9,420 bases of DNA from Acidobacteriota bacterium (GCA_022562835.1 JADFOM010000083.1:1-9420); one strand, 5' to 3'; shown: positions 1-7,350, counted from the first letter of the stretch. Notes: generated by a model not told the origin, from the letters alone. Made by a program: numbers and translations.

Positions 1-686
1 ATATTGACCGGGCCGTCAACGTCGCTGAAAGCGACACGACAGATGGCGGCGGCGACGTCGTCGACCATGAGGTAGTCGCAGCACTGTGTACCCCGCGAGA
101 CCGCTGGACGGCGGCCTGCGAGCAGTTCGCTCATCACGTAGGCGACGAGCCGTGGCGGCGCCTCGCCGGGTCCGAAGGTGTAGAAGATGCGAGCGTGGGC
201 ACCGCTCAGCGCGCCGTGGGCGATATAGGCGCCGAGTGTGGCACCCAGTGCGTGTTTTGCGGCGCCGTACAGCGTGGCTGGAATACATGGTGTGGTGAAC
301 TCATCACGGGGCGAGTCGACCGCGGCGTATTCGATGCCGGTGCCTGCGGTGACAACCCGTGTTACCTGCGCGCCAGCACATGCATCTAGCAGCTTCGTGG
401 AGGCGTTGAGATGGTCGATGTTCAGTGGTGAGACCATGCGGTCTTCGCCGTTCCAGGCGAGATGTACGACAATGTCGGGTGCTGCGAGGTCGAGCAGCTC
501 TTCAAATCGGTTGGTCTCGAGTACGTCGGCTTCGAAGGTTTCGGCGATGAACTCGAAGCCCGACGAGCCCGGGCGCGCGAGTGCGCTAACACGGTGACCT
601 TGTTCGGCCAGAAGCGAACAGACGTGACGTCCGATCAGACCCGATGCCCCGGTCACCAGGACGCGTCGGCTCGCGCTACTGGACAA
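1..686 (-). CDS. NAD(P)-dependent nucleotide-sugar epimerase/reductase, 3' end outside the window
   Basis: Extended short-chain dehydrogenase/reductase acting on a nucleotide-activated sugar in the cytoplasm, probably as epimerase or 4-ketoreductase. The 228 visible residues begin with a Rossmann strand and the glycine motif TGASGLIG (residues 12-19, G13/G16/G19). HLAWNG follows at 75-80, then TAGTGIEY (113-120), which supplies the likely catalytic Thr, and the YxxxK pair Y140/K144 in LYGAAKHA. RIFYTFGPGE (166-175) and DYLMVDDVA (204-212) are typical of NDP-sugar epimerases. The frame stays open to base 1, so the C-terminus lies to the left; these families usually have about 300 residues. The chosen start is TTG at 686-684, because it is the only nearby start that leaves the whole first beta strand; no good Shine-Dalgarno is visible. 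It overlaps the end of the upstream C-methyltransferase gene by 11 bp, implying translational coupling. Family is clear; substrate and exact reaction are not. Confidence 0.9.
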   Translation of the reverse strand, partial: MSSSASRRVLVTGASGLIGRHVCSLLAEQGHRVSALARPGSSGFEFIAETFEADVLETNRFEELLDLAAPDIVVHLAWNGEDRMVSPLNIDHLNASTKLLDACAGAQVTRVVTAGTGIEYAAVDSPRDEFTTPCIPATLYGAAKHALGATLGAYIAHGALSGAHARIFYTFGPGEAPPRLVAYVMSELLAGRRPAVSRGTQCCDYLMVDDVAAAICRVAFSDVDGPVN

Positions 687-1911
687 TGGCTGGGGACGGA
701 ACGGGAACGATGAACTGGCCGCCGGCCTCGAGGTACGCGCTCTGCTGTTCAACGATCTCGTTCTTGAAGTTCCAGGCCAACAACAGCACGAAGTCGGGTT
801 TGCGCTCCTCCAATGTGTCTGTGTCGTAGATCGGCTGGTGCGTTCCCGGCATCAACTTGCCTTGTTTGTGAACATTGCGATCGACGACGAACTCCACGAG
901 GTCGGTGCCGATTCCGGCGTAGTTTAACAGCGTCGCACCCTTCGCCGCGGCTCCATAGGCCGCGACGGTCGCGCCGGATGAGCGGAGACGCTCGAGCAAG
1001 GCGCGGAGATCGCGGCGGACGCCAGCGACACGGTCACCGAACGCGGCGTAGTAGGCGAGCGAATCCATTCCGGACTCGCGTTCCCTTTCGAGATAGTTCT
1101 TGACCCGCTCGGTCTGCTCGACGCGATGACCGATGTGATAGCGCAGTGTGCCACCGTGCAGGTCCTCGAAATACTCGACGTCGTTGAGTGACAGGTCATG
1201 GGTCTTCATGATCGCCTGTACCGAGCTGGCCGAGTAGTAGCAGAAGTGCTCGTGGTAAACGGTGTCGAACTCGGCGTGTTCGATGAGGTCGCGAACGTAC
1301 GGGTTCTCGACGGTGATGACCCCATCCTCGGCGAGCAGCTTCTTCATCCCTGCTACGAACCCGTTGAGGTCGGGGACGTGAGCCATCACGTTGTTGGCAA
1401 TGATCACGTCAGCGGTTCCATGCTCAGCAATGACATCGTCGGCCATGTCGACACCGAAGAAGTTGATCAATGTCGGCACGCCCGCTTCGATCGCCGCGGT
1501 CGCGGGACCCGGCGCGGGGTCGATACCGAGTACCGGGATCCCCTGTTCGACAAAGTTGCGGAGGAGATAACCGTCGTTGCTCGCCAACTCGATGACAAGA
1601 GACTTGTCTCCGAGCCCGCGCGTTTCGACCAGCCCATTGGCGTGGTCTGCGGAATGGCGGAGAAGGTGATCGGAGACAGAGGAGTAATAGGGGTAGTCCT
1701 CGGGAAACAACTCCGGTACGTCGTGACTGATCTGCACCAGCGAGCAAGCGTTACAAAAGACGAGATCAAGAGGGTAGACCGCGTCGACGTCATCTGACTG
1801 CCAGGGCTCGACCAAGACATTGGCGATCGGGGTCTCGCCGAGATCTAGAAACGTGTGAAGGTCAGCGGAGCCGCAGTGGCGGCAGGTTCCTCTTCGGGTT
1901 GCTTCTAACAC
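676..1911 (-). CDS. Sugar C-methyltransferase, TylC3/TcaB9-type, SAM-dependent
   Basis: 411-residue class I methyltransferase with the three-part layout of NDP-hexose C-methyltransferases (TylC3, EryBIII, NovU, TcaB9). An N-terminal zinc-binding domain has C10-x2-C13 and C53-x2-C56. The central SAM-binding Rossmann domain has motif I as VIELASNDGYLL (106-117) and IIANNVMAHVPDL (170-182). The block YHEHFCYYS (219-227) matches the Tyr/Glu/His active-site motif of this family, where the His is proposed to deprotonate a 4-keto sugar before methyl transfer to C3. The C-terminal domain contains AAYGAAAKGATLLNYAG (317-333). Length is normal for the family. Start is GTG at 1911-1909, supported by GAGGAG eight bases upstream. 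The next gene, a nucleotide-sugar epimerase/reductase, overlaps its end by 11 bp, so the two probably make one methyl-branched deoxysugar nucleotide. Exact substrate cannot be told; some family members are annotated only as generic methyltransferases. Confidence 0.92.
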   Translation of the reverse strand: MLEATRRGTCRHCGSADLHTFLDLGETPIANVLVEPWQSDDVDAVYPLDLVFCNACSLVQISHDVPELFPEDYPYYSSVSDHLLRHSADHANGLVETRGLGDKSLVIELASNDGYLLRNFVEQGIPVLGIDPAPGPATAAIEAGVPTLINFFGVDMADDVIAEHGTADVIIANNVMAHVPDLNGFVAGMKKLLAEDGVITVENPYVRDLIEHAEFDTVYHEHFCYYSASSVQAIMKTHDLSLNDVEYFEDLHGGTLRYHIGHRVEQTERVKNYLERERESGMDSLAYYAAFGDRVAGVRRDLRALLERLRSSGATVAAYGAAAKGATLLNYAGIGTDLVEFVVDRNVHKQGKLMPGTHQPIYDTDTLEERKPDFVLLLAWNFKNEIVEQQSAYLEAGGQFIVPVPSPAIVQ

Positions 1912-1919
1912 AGCGGGAT

Positions 1920-1925
1920 CTCCTC
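1920..1925 (-). promoter_or_regulatory. Ribosome binding site of the C-methyltransferase gene
   Basis: On the minus strand this reads GAGGAG, eight bases before the GTG at 1911-1909. It is the strongest Shine-Dalgarno on the left arm and decides the GTG as the start. Confidence 0.7.
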
Positions 1926-2121
1926 ACCGGCTTGGCGGTGCACCTAATGGTCGATGTCCCCCTAATCGGATCGTATCGGTCAAATCTGAGGGGACGGACG
2001 GCCCTGATCGACCCTTCTATGTTCACCTATCGGGGTGGCGCCTGAGTACAGTGCGTGCCGGGCCACCACCGGAGCCCCGCCGGATGATTTGGGTGCGATC
2101 ATCGATGCGTCCACTAGCGCC

Positions 2122-2126
2122 AGGAG
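2122..2126 (+). promoter_or_regulatory. Ribosome binding site of glyA
   Basis: AGGAG six bases before the ATG at 2133. It fixes the glyA start and argues against the overlapping frame that opens at 2051. Confidence 0.75.
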
Positions 2127-2132
2127 ACGTCC

Positions 2133-3377
2133 ATGCCGTGGCCGAACAGCGACCGAGACGTGGTGTTCGATCTGATCGATCAGGAGCGAACTCGTCAGAA
2201 CACTCAGCTCCAGCTCATCGCGAGCGAGAACTTCACCTCACCCGCGGTAATCGCGGCGACCGGATCTGTGCTCACCAACAAGTACAGCGAGGGTTACCCG
2301 ACGAAGCGCTACTACGGCGGAAACCAAATAATCGATCAGGTAGAAGAACTGGCCCGAACCCGTGCCGCGGATTTGTTCGGAGCCGATCACGCCAACGTGC
2401 AGCCCCATTCGGGAGCCAACGCCAACATCGCTGTCTACCTGGCGATGCTCGAGCCGGGCGACACGGTGCTCGGCATGAGTCTCGACCACGGCGGTCACCT
2501 AACTCACGGTTCACCGGTTAATGCCTCGGGCAAGCTGTACAACTTCGTCCCCTACGGTGTCACGTCGTCCGATGAACGCATCGACTACGAACAAATGCAC
2601 AACCTCGCGCTTGAGCATAAACCCAAGATGATCGTGGCCGGAGCAACGGCGTACTCGCGGGTGATCGAGCCGAAACCCATCCGTGACATCGCGGATGAGG
2701 TCGGCGCGTTGGTTATGTTCGACGCTGCTCACATCGCAGGACTGATCGCGGGTGGCGTACACCCCAACCCCGTGCCCTACAGCGACATCGTCACCTTCAC
2801 GACGCACAAGACGCTACGCGGTCCCCGTGGCGGCTGCATTCTGTGTCGGTCAGAACACGCTGCCGCGATCGACAAGGCGGTCTTCCCCGGATTGCAGGGC
2901 GGACCGCTGGAGCACGTAATCGCGGGTAAGGCGGTGGCGTTTGCGGAGGCTGCAACCGACGAGTTCACCGATTACGCATCACGCATCGTCGACAATGCCC
3001 GCGCGCTGGCCGAAGGTCTGTCCGAGCAGGGTTTTCGTATCGTGTCCGGTGGGACGGACAATCATCTCATGCTCGTCGATCTGCGCACCTTCGACGAGGA
3101 CCTCTCGGGCAAAGAGGCCCAGGCGGTGCTCGACGAAGCCGGGATCACGCTCAACAAAAACACGGTTCCCGACGACCCTCGTTCGCCATTTGTCACCAGT
3201 GGTGTTCGCATCGGAACCCCTGCCGTGACGACCCAGGGTATGGGTACCGAACAGATGGGTACGATCGCTCGCCTCATCGCTACAGCGCTGCGCAACAGCG
3301 GCGAACCTTCGTCGCTCGATGCGGTGCGTGTTGAGGTCGGCGAGTTGTGTGCAGGCTTCGTGCCGTACGCGGACTGA
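2133..3377 (+). CDS. glyA: Serine hydroxymethyltransferase
   Basis: Cytosolic PLP enzyme that interconverts serine plus tetrahydrofolate with glycine plus 5,10-methylene-tetrahydrofolate, the main entry to one-carbon metabolism. The 414 residues are full length for bacterial SHMT. Visible signatures are LIASENFTSPAV (28-39), NKYSEGYPTKRYYGG (49-63), the folate/PLP region DHGGHLTHGSPVNASG (118-133), VMFDAAHIAGLIAGG (194-208) with the PLP-ring Asp (D197) and His (H200), and the PLP-lysine site TFTTHKTLRGPRGG (221-234, K226). The C-terminal TSGVRIGTPAVTTQG (355-369) is also typical. Residues 61-65 read YGGNQ where many bacterial homologues have YGGCE, a mild variant. ATG start with AGGAG upstream. 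It is the first gene of the rightward unit and lies 9 bp before the WecA-like gene. Divergent to a SAM-dependent methyltransferase, it could help supply one-carbon units, but a simple housekeeping role is enough. Confidence 0.98.
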   Translation: MPWPNSDRDVVFDLIDQERTRQNTQLQLIASENFTSPAVIAATGSVLTNKYSEGYPTKRYYGGNQIIDQVEELARTRAADLFGADHANVQPHSGANANIAVYLAMLEPGDTVLGMSLDHGGHLTHGSPVNASGKLYNFVPYGVTSSDERIDYEQMHNLALEHKPKMIVAGATAYSRVIEPKPIRDIADEVGALVMFDAAHIAGLIAGGVHPNPVPYSDIVTFTTHKTLRGPRGGCILCRSEHAAAIDKAVFPGLQGGPLEHVIAGKAVAFAEAATDEFTDYASRIVDNARALAEGLSEQGFRIVSGGTDNHLMLVDLRTFDEDLSGKEAQAVLDEAGITLNKNTVPDDPRSPFVTSGVRIGTPAVTTQGMGTEQMGTIARLIATALRNSGEPSSLDAVRVEVGELCAGFVPYAD

Positions 3378-3386
3378 GACCGAACC

Positions 3387-4616
3387 GTGGCCGCGCTGGT
3401 TGACTATGCCCTGGTGACCGGGGCCGCAGGCGCAACCACCGCCGTCGCAACACCGATCGTCTGGCGCGTCGCGGTCAAACATGGTTGGGTTGTCGAACCG
3501 GACGGCCACCGCCTCCATGCCAAGCCGACCCCCGCATTGGGTGGTATCGCTATGTGGCTGGGGCTCTGCGCTGGTCTCTTGGTGGCTTGGTCGCGGCAGG
3601 GTTTCGACGAGGTCTTCTCGACGCCCACAGAATTGATAGGCGTATTCGCGGCCGCGACCGTGATCTTTGCTGTGGGATTGCTCGACGACGTACGTCCCGT
3701 TTCGGCACCAGCGAAACTTGCAGGTGTCGTGCTCGCTGGAAGTGTGCTCACCTACGCGGGCGTTAGCATCATTGTCTTCAGGGTGCCGTTCTTCGATCTG
3801 TTGCTGCTGAGTGCTGACTGGTCGGCGTTGTTGACCGTTGTCTGGGTCGTCGCGATAACCAACGCTGTGAACCTCATCGACGGGCTCGACGGGCTCGCTG
3901 CGGGAACGGTCGCCATCGCAGCCGCCACCTTGTTCCTCTACACGTTGCGACTAACGGACGCGGGTGTGCTGCTCGAGGAGAACCCCGCGGCAGTTGTCTC
4001 GGTGATCGCTGTTGGTCTGTGCGTCGGGTTTCTCCCTCACAATTTTCATCCCGCCAAGATCTTCATGGGTGACAGCGGCGCGCTATTGCTCGGCCTCTTG
4101 ATGGCCGCCTCGACCATCATGGTCGGGGGCCGTACCGCTGCACCGTTCTCGGGACAGGCGTTCTTCTTCTTCGCTCCGGTCACGATTCCGCTGTTGATAT
4201 TGGCCGTTCCGTTGCTTGACACGATCCTGGCGTTCTCGAGGCGCACGCTTCGGCGTCGGAGCTTCGCCCAAGCAGATCGTGAACACCTGCATCATCGCTT
4301 GATGCAGTTGGGACATGGTCACAGGCGGACCGTTGTGATCATGTGGAGCTGGACCCTGTTGCTGTCTGCGTTCGTGTTGATCCCTACCTACACAGGCACA
4401 GGCGACGCCTTCGTGCCGATTGGCATCGCTGCTTTGGCGCTGCTGCTCTATTCGATCTTTCACAGTCGGCTTCCTGCGCTGGTTGGGGTGCGGGGACGGC
4501 ACAATGACGAACAGACCACCCCGGCCGAGGTTGATGATTCCGGCGCGCTCATTGACAATGACAAAACTCAGTCGACAGGTACATCGACGACACAATCTGA
4601 CTTGGACCCACAATGA
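3387..4616 (+). CDS. wecA: WecA/TagO-type polyprenyl-phosphate sugar-1-phosphate transferase (initiating enzyme)
   Basis: Multispanning membrane enzyme of the MraY/WecA superfamily that moves a sugar-1-phosphate, usually GlcNAc-1-P, from UDP-sugar to undecaprenyl phosphate, starting a glycan on the inner face of the membrane. Family landmarks in order: GHRLHAKPTPALGG (40-53), the acidic pair in GLLDDVRP (97-104, D100/D101), NLIDGLDGLAAG (162-173, D165/D168), HPAKIFMGDSGALLLG (221-236) and HLHHRL (300-305). HxHHR is the WecA-side version of the loop that differs from MraY, so this is probably not the peptidoglycan enzyme. Hydrophobic segments run through the whole protein to about residue 367. 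The last 40 residues form a polar, Asp/Thr/Gln-rich tail. Length 409 is a little above the typical E. coli WecA, mainly because of this tail. GTG start 9 bp after glyA without a strong Shine-Dalgarno, so probably coupled. Its stop overlaps the next ATG by 4 bp. Donor sugar unknown. Confidence 0.92.
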   Translation: MAALVDYALVTGAAGATTAVATPIVWRVAVKHGWVVEPDGHRLHAKPTPALGGIAMWLGLCAGLLVAWSRQGFDEVFSTPTELIGVFAAATVIFAVGLLDDVRPVSAPAKLAGVVLAGSVLTYAGVSIIVFRVPFFDLLLLSADWSALLTVVWVVAITNAVNLIDGLDGLAAGTVAIAAATLFLYTLRLTDAGVLLEENPAAVVSVIAVGLCVGFLPHNFHPAKIFMGDSGALLLGLLMAASTIMVGGRTAAPFSGQAFFFFAPVTIPLLILAVPLLDTILAFSRRTLRRRSFAQADREHLHHRLMQLGHGHRRTVVIMWSWTLLLSAFVLIPTYTGTGDAFVPIGIAALALLLYSIFHSRLPALVGVRGRHNDEQTTPAEVDDSGALIDNDKTQSTGTSTTQSDLDPQ

Positions 4617-6226
4617 ACGATTCTGACAACGAACCAGACGAAACCGCTGAGGACGCAGCTCCGGAAAGGGCTGGCTTCGTCGGCGGCATTATCGGTCATC
4701 TGCGCGGTTTGAATCTTGTGTGGCTGCTGGTCGCTGTGGCGATCTCAGTCGTCGTCATCGTGATTGGTGTGATTTATGTCAACGACATTGTGTGGAAGTC
4801 GTCGCAGCGAAAGAACCTGACCTATTTGGCGTTCGGATTCACTGCGCTGGGGATAGTTCTCGCGGAGATTCTTCGTCAATGGCGTATTCTCGCTGGTGTT
4901 GCCATGGCGCTGTTCACGGCGATCTTCTTTGTTGTTGCCATTCAGGTGCTGCCCGATGATCTCGACCTCGGTCACTATTCAGAGTCCGAACGTATGCCGT
5001 TGGCGTCGGCTGATCAGGTACCGGACGCTCCGGCAGAACGCCCCGACGTCGATCCGCCTGTGGCGACCAGCGGTGAGGAACTTTTGGCGATCTCGTTGGG
5101 TGTCGAGTTGGTAGCTGAGGGGTTTGAGCAGCCCGTCAAGGTGGTTCCGTCGACGCTTGACGGCGAGTTGTTGGTGGTCGAACGAGCCGGGTTGATTCGA
5201 CGCATCACCGCGGACGGGACCGTGGCTGACGAACCGGTGCTCGATCTCACCGATGAACTCGATGCGATCGACGAGCAGGGTCTTCTCTCGATTGCGCTCT
5301 CACCGCACGACGACCGCATTTATACGAGCTGGTCGGTGGCACGCGGCGACGACGATGTCAGCGGCATCAGCTCGTATGACTTCGACGGTGAAACAGCGGA
5401 CCCTGACTCGCGCCGCAACGTCGTCGAGGTTCCACAGCCCTATGAACGTCACAACGCTGGCGACATCGCCTGGGGACACGACGGTTATCTCTACTGGAGT
5501 CTCGGTGACGGTGGACGCATTCGGGACCCGCACGGGATGGGCCAGGACACCTCGACGAGGCTTTCGACAATCATGCGGTTCCTTCCGACGCCCGACGGCG
5601 ACACTCCCTATGTGATCCCTCCCGACAACCCCTATGTCGATACCGCTGACATATGGCCTGAGATCTTCGCATACGGCGCACGTAACCCCTTCCGGTTCTC
5701 ATTCGATTCTGACACCGGTGACCTGTGGATCGGCGACGTCAGCGAGGTTGATTTCGAGGAGGTCAACTACATCGAGTATGGCGATACCGATGGTGCGAAC
5801 TTTGGTTGGCGAATCATGCAGGGCAATGACGTCTTTCTGGGGCCAGATCACGACCCCACCGGCTACACCGAGGCTGACATTCCTGCGGACCACACGCCGC
5901 CGATCTACGCCTACCCCCATGACAAGTCCGAAAAAGAGGGTGGGCGCAACTCGATCACCGGTGGCGTCGTTTATCGCAGCGATGCGATCCCCGAACTGTG
6001 GGGCAGCTACGTTTTCGCTGACTTCACGGCAGGTTGGTATGGCCTGATGGCCTACGACAGCAATAACGATGAAGTCGTTGGCGATGCTCTGATGGTTTCC
6101 ATCGTCGCCGAGGGCGACGCAGCCGGTGATGTTGAGGCTGCGGTGGCAATCAACGTCGATGGTGACGGTGAAATACTTTTCGTCACCTTCAGCGGGGCGA
6201 TCTATCGGCTGATCCCTGGGTCGTGA
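4613..6226 (+). CDS. Membrane-anchored glucose/sorbosone dehydrogenase-type (PQQ sugar dehydrogenase-like) beta-propeller protein
   Basis: 537 residues in two parts. An acidic N-terminal tail (1-20) is followed by three predicted membrane helices (about 34-57, 70-87, 92-111) and an acidic, proline-rich linker (112-155). From about 160 to the end is a GSDH-type six-bladed propeller of the Asd (YliI)/HHIP-like group. Supporting motifs: LVVERAGLIRRI (187-198), EQGLLSIALSP (221-231), RHNAGDIAWGHDGYLYWSLG (279-298) with H280 aligning to the catalytic His of soluble PQQ glucose dehydrogenase, YGARNPFRFSFD (354-365), TGDLWIGDV (368-376), FEEVNYIEYG (381-390), SITGGVVYR (447-455) and YVFADF (466-471). 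In the PQQ site R357/N358 are kept, but the Gln found two residues on in soluble glucose dehydrogenase is Phe, as in many HHIP-like relatives, so PQQ binding is not certain. With an inside N-terminus, three helices place the propeller outside. It is coupled by ATGA to the WecA-like gene and by GTGA to a glycosyltransferase. It may oxidise, bind or trim a periplasmic sugar or nascent glycan (inference). Confidence 0.87.
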   Translation: MNDSDNEPDETAEDAAPERAGFVGGIIGHLRGLNLVWLLVAVAISVVVIVIGVIYVNDIVWKSSQRKNLTYLAFGFTALGIVLAEILRQWRILAGVAMALFTAIFFVVAIQVLPDDLDLGHYSESERMPLASADQVPDAPAERPDVDPPVATSGEELLAISLGVELVAEGFEQPVKVVPSTLDGELLVVERAGLIRRITADGTVADEPVLDLTDELDAIDEQGLLSIALSPHDDRIYTSWSVARGDDDVSGISSYDFDGETADPDSRRNVVEVPQPYERHNAGDIAWGHDGYLYWSLGDGGRIRDPHGMGQDTSTRLSTIMRFLPTPDGDTPYVIPPDNPYVDTADIWPEIFAYGARNPFRFSFDSDTGDLWIGDVSEVDFEEVNYIEYGDTDGANFGWRIMQGNDVFLGPDHDPTGYTEADIPADHTPPIYAYPHDKSEKEGGRNSITGGVVYRSDAIPELWGSYVFADFTAGWYGLMAYDSNNDEVVGDALMVSIVAEGDAAGDVEAAVAINVDGDGEILFVTFSGAIYRLIPGS

Positions 6227-7350
6227 GTTCGCTGCCGCGACCTTCGTGTGCGGTCATTTCACAGCGCGGGTTGCGAAATGACCTATCACGCTGCATGGGT
6301 TATGAGATCGAGGACCTCTACGTAGAGCTGTTGGACGCGAAGCTCGTAGTGCCGCGATTCCGTAGTTCGCGTCTGTCGCCCTACTACGAGCGCGCAACCC
6401 GCGTTGCTAGACGCGTGAGCCGAGGCAGGTTTTCGCCCCCCGGTGGCGCCGCGATGACCAGCGAGGACTTTGGAAGCGTCGACTTTGCATACTTTCACGC
6501 ACAGTTTCCCCGCGACCTGGCCGTGCTCGAGGCCATGGGAAACTGGCGACAGCGAGTGGGCGCGGCGGTGTGTTTTATCGAGGAGGCATGGGTCTCCGAC
6601 ATTGATGCGATGGCGGGCTTCGGTCGCTGGCTCGAACAGTTCGACGCAGTGTTTATCGGTCTCGCAGACAGCGCTACCGCTTGGACTCACCGCGTAGACG
6701 TGCCGGTAAGTTATCTGCCATACAGCGTTGACGCCCTCGGGTTTTCGCCGCGCGATCCCGACCATCCGCGCGGGATCGACGTGATCAACATCGGGCGACG
6801 TTCCGAGGTCACCCACGGTTCATTGGTGGACTGGTCGCGCCAGACGGGCCGGTTCTACTACTTCGATTCGTTCCGCCCACTGGAGGTTAAGGATCCCTCC
6901 GAGCATCGGCTGATGTTGTCGACGCTGATGCGCAACTCTCGGGTCGCGATCACCAACCGAGGGATTGGTGCAGATCCGACGCGGACCCTCCAACAACACG
7001 CGTTACCGGCACGCTACTTCGAGGCGGCAGCGGCCGGAGCGGTTCTCGTCGGCGCACGACCGAATGTGGTTGAGTTCGATGATGAATTCGATTGGACGGA
7101 TTCGATCATCGATCTGGCCTATGACGAACCCGATGCGGGCGAGATGGTCGATACGTTGCTCACCCAATCAGATCGCCTAGACACCGCGGCTCGACGCAAT
7201 GTAGCCGAGTGTTTGTTGCGTCATGACCACGTTTATCGGCTCGAAGCGATGGCGTCGGCCGTCGATGTGGAGCTTGGCGAGAACACGGAGAAGCGCAAGG
7301 CGACGCTGCGCGACGCCGCCAAGGCGTTTCTTCGCCCTGAGTCTTCATAA
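6223..7350 (+). CDS. Glycosyltransferase, GT-B-like with a C-terminal Glyco_trans_1_2-type region
   Basis: 375-residue soluble or peripheral protein, probably transferring a sugar onto the lipid-linked repeat unit at the cytoplasmic face. The N-terminal half opens with CAVISQRGLRNDLSRCMGYE (9-28), then alternates strands and helices such as VGAAVCFIEEAW (112-123) and FDAVFIGLAD (140-149), as in the acceptor domain of GT-B enzymes. SYLPYSVD (163-170) and IDVINIGRRS (185-194) mark the domain junction. The C-terminal half has RVAITNRG (240-247) and ARYFEAAAAGAVLVGARPN (263-281), the donor-binding Glu/Gly-rich motif of the Glyco_trans_1_2 (CgeB-like) families, with E267 the likely nucleotide-ribose ligand. 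GTG start overlaps the preceding stop by 4 bp (GTGA); a later in-frame ATG at 6295 would remove the conserved-looking first strand, so 6223 is preferred. No clear Shine-Dalgarno, consistent with coupling. Donor, acceptor and linkage cannot be read from the sequence. Confidence 0.82.
   Translation: MSSLPRPSCAVISQRGLRNDLSRCMGYEIEDLYVELLDAKLVVPRFRSSRLSPYYERATRVARRVSRGRFSPPGGAAMTSEDFGSVDFAYFHAQFPRDLAVLEAMGNWRQRVGAAVCFIEEAWVSDIDAMAGFGRWLEQFDAVFIGLADSATAWTHRVDVPVSYLPYSVDALGFSPRDPDHPRGIDVINIGRRSEVTHGSLVDWSRQTGRFYYFDSFRPLEVKDPSEHRLMLSTLMRNSRVAITNRGIGADPTRTLQQHALPARYFEAAAAGAVLVGARPNVVEFDDEFDWTDSIIDLAYDEPDAGEMVDTLLTQSDRLDTAARRNVAECLLRHDHVYRLEAMASAVDVELGENTEKRKATLRDAAKAFLRPESS

Larger units (their letters stand above)
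1912..2132. other. Divergent intergenic region between the sugar-modification genes and glyA
   Basis: This 221-bp spacer must hold promoters for both directions, but no textbook sigma-70 pair stands out. On the minus strand TTGACC at 1983-1978 could be a -35 element, without a convincing -10 at the right distance. On the plus strand TATGTT at 2018-2023 could be a -10, without a good -35. The hexamer CCTAAT occurs twice, at 1943-1948 and 1961-1966, exactly 18 bp apart; on the minus strand it reads ATTAGG twice. This might be a regulator site or chance. No small ORF with a good start or ribosome site is seen. Confidence 0.4.

Noticed and set aside
1198..1797. A 199-codon open frame on the plus strand within the methyltransferase gene
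   Set aside because: It is fully antisense to a well-supported gene whose conserved motifs cover the same bases, and its own translation resembles no family I know.
2051..2521. A 156-codon plus-strand frame starting in the spacer and overlapping glyA
   Set aside because: Most of it is glyA read in another frame, and its product is Arg/Pro/Ser-rich without domain signs. The good ribosome site belongs to the glyA ATG.
2979..3518. A 179-codon minus-strand frame over the glyA/wecA junction
   Set aside because: Antisense to two certain genes, with no domain or ribosome site.
4083..4613. A 176-codon minus-strand frame within the WecA-like gene
   Set aside because: Gln/Arg-rich translation opposite membrane-helix codons, as expected of an antisense shadow.
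6286..6816. A 176-codon minus-strand frame within the glycosyltransferase gene
   Set aside because: No recognisable domain and complete overlap with a better-supported gene.
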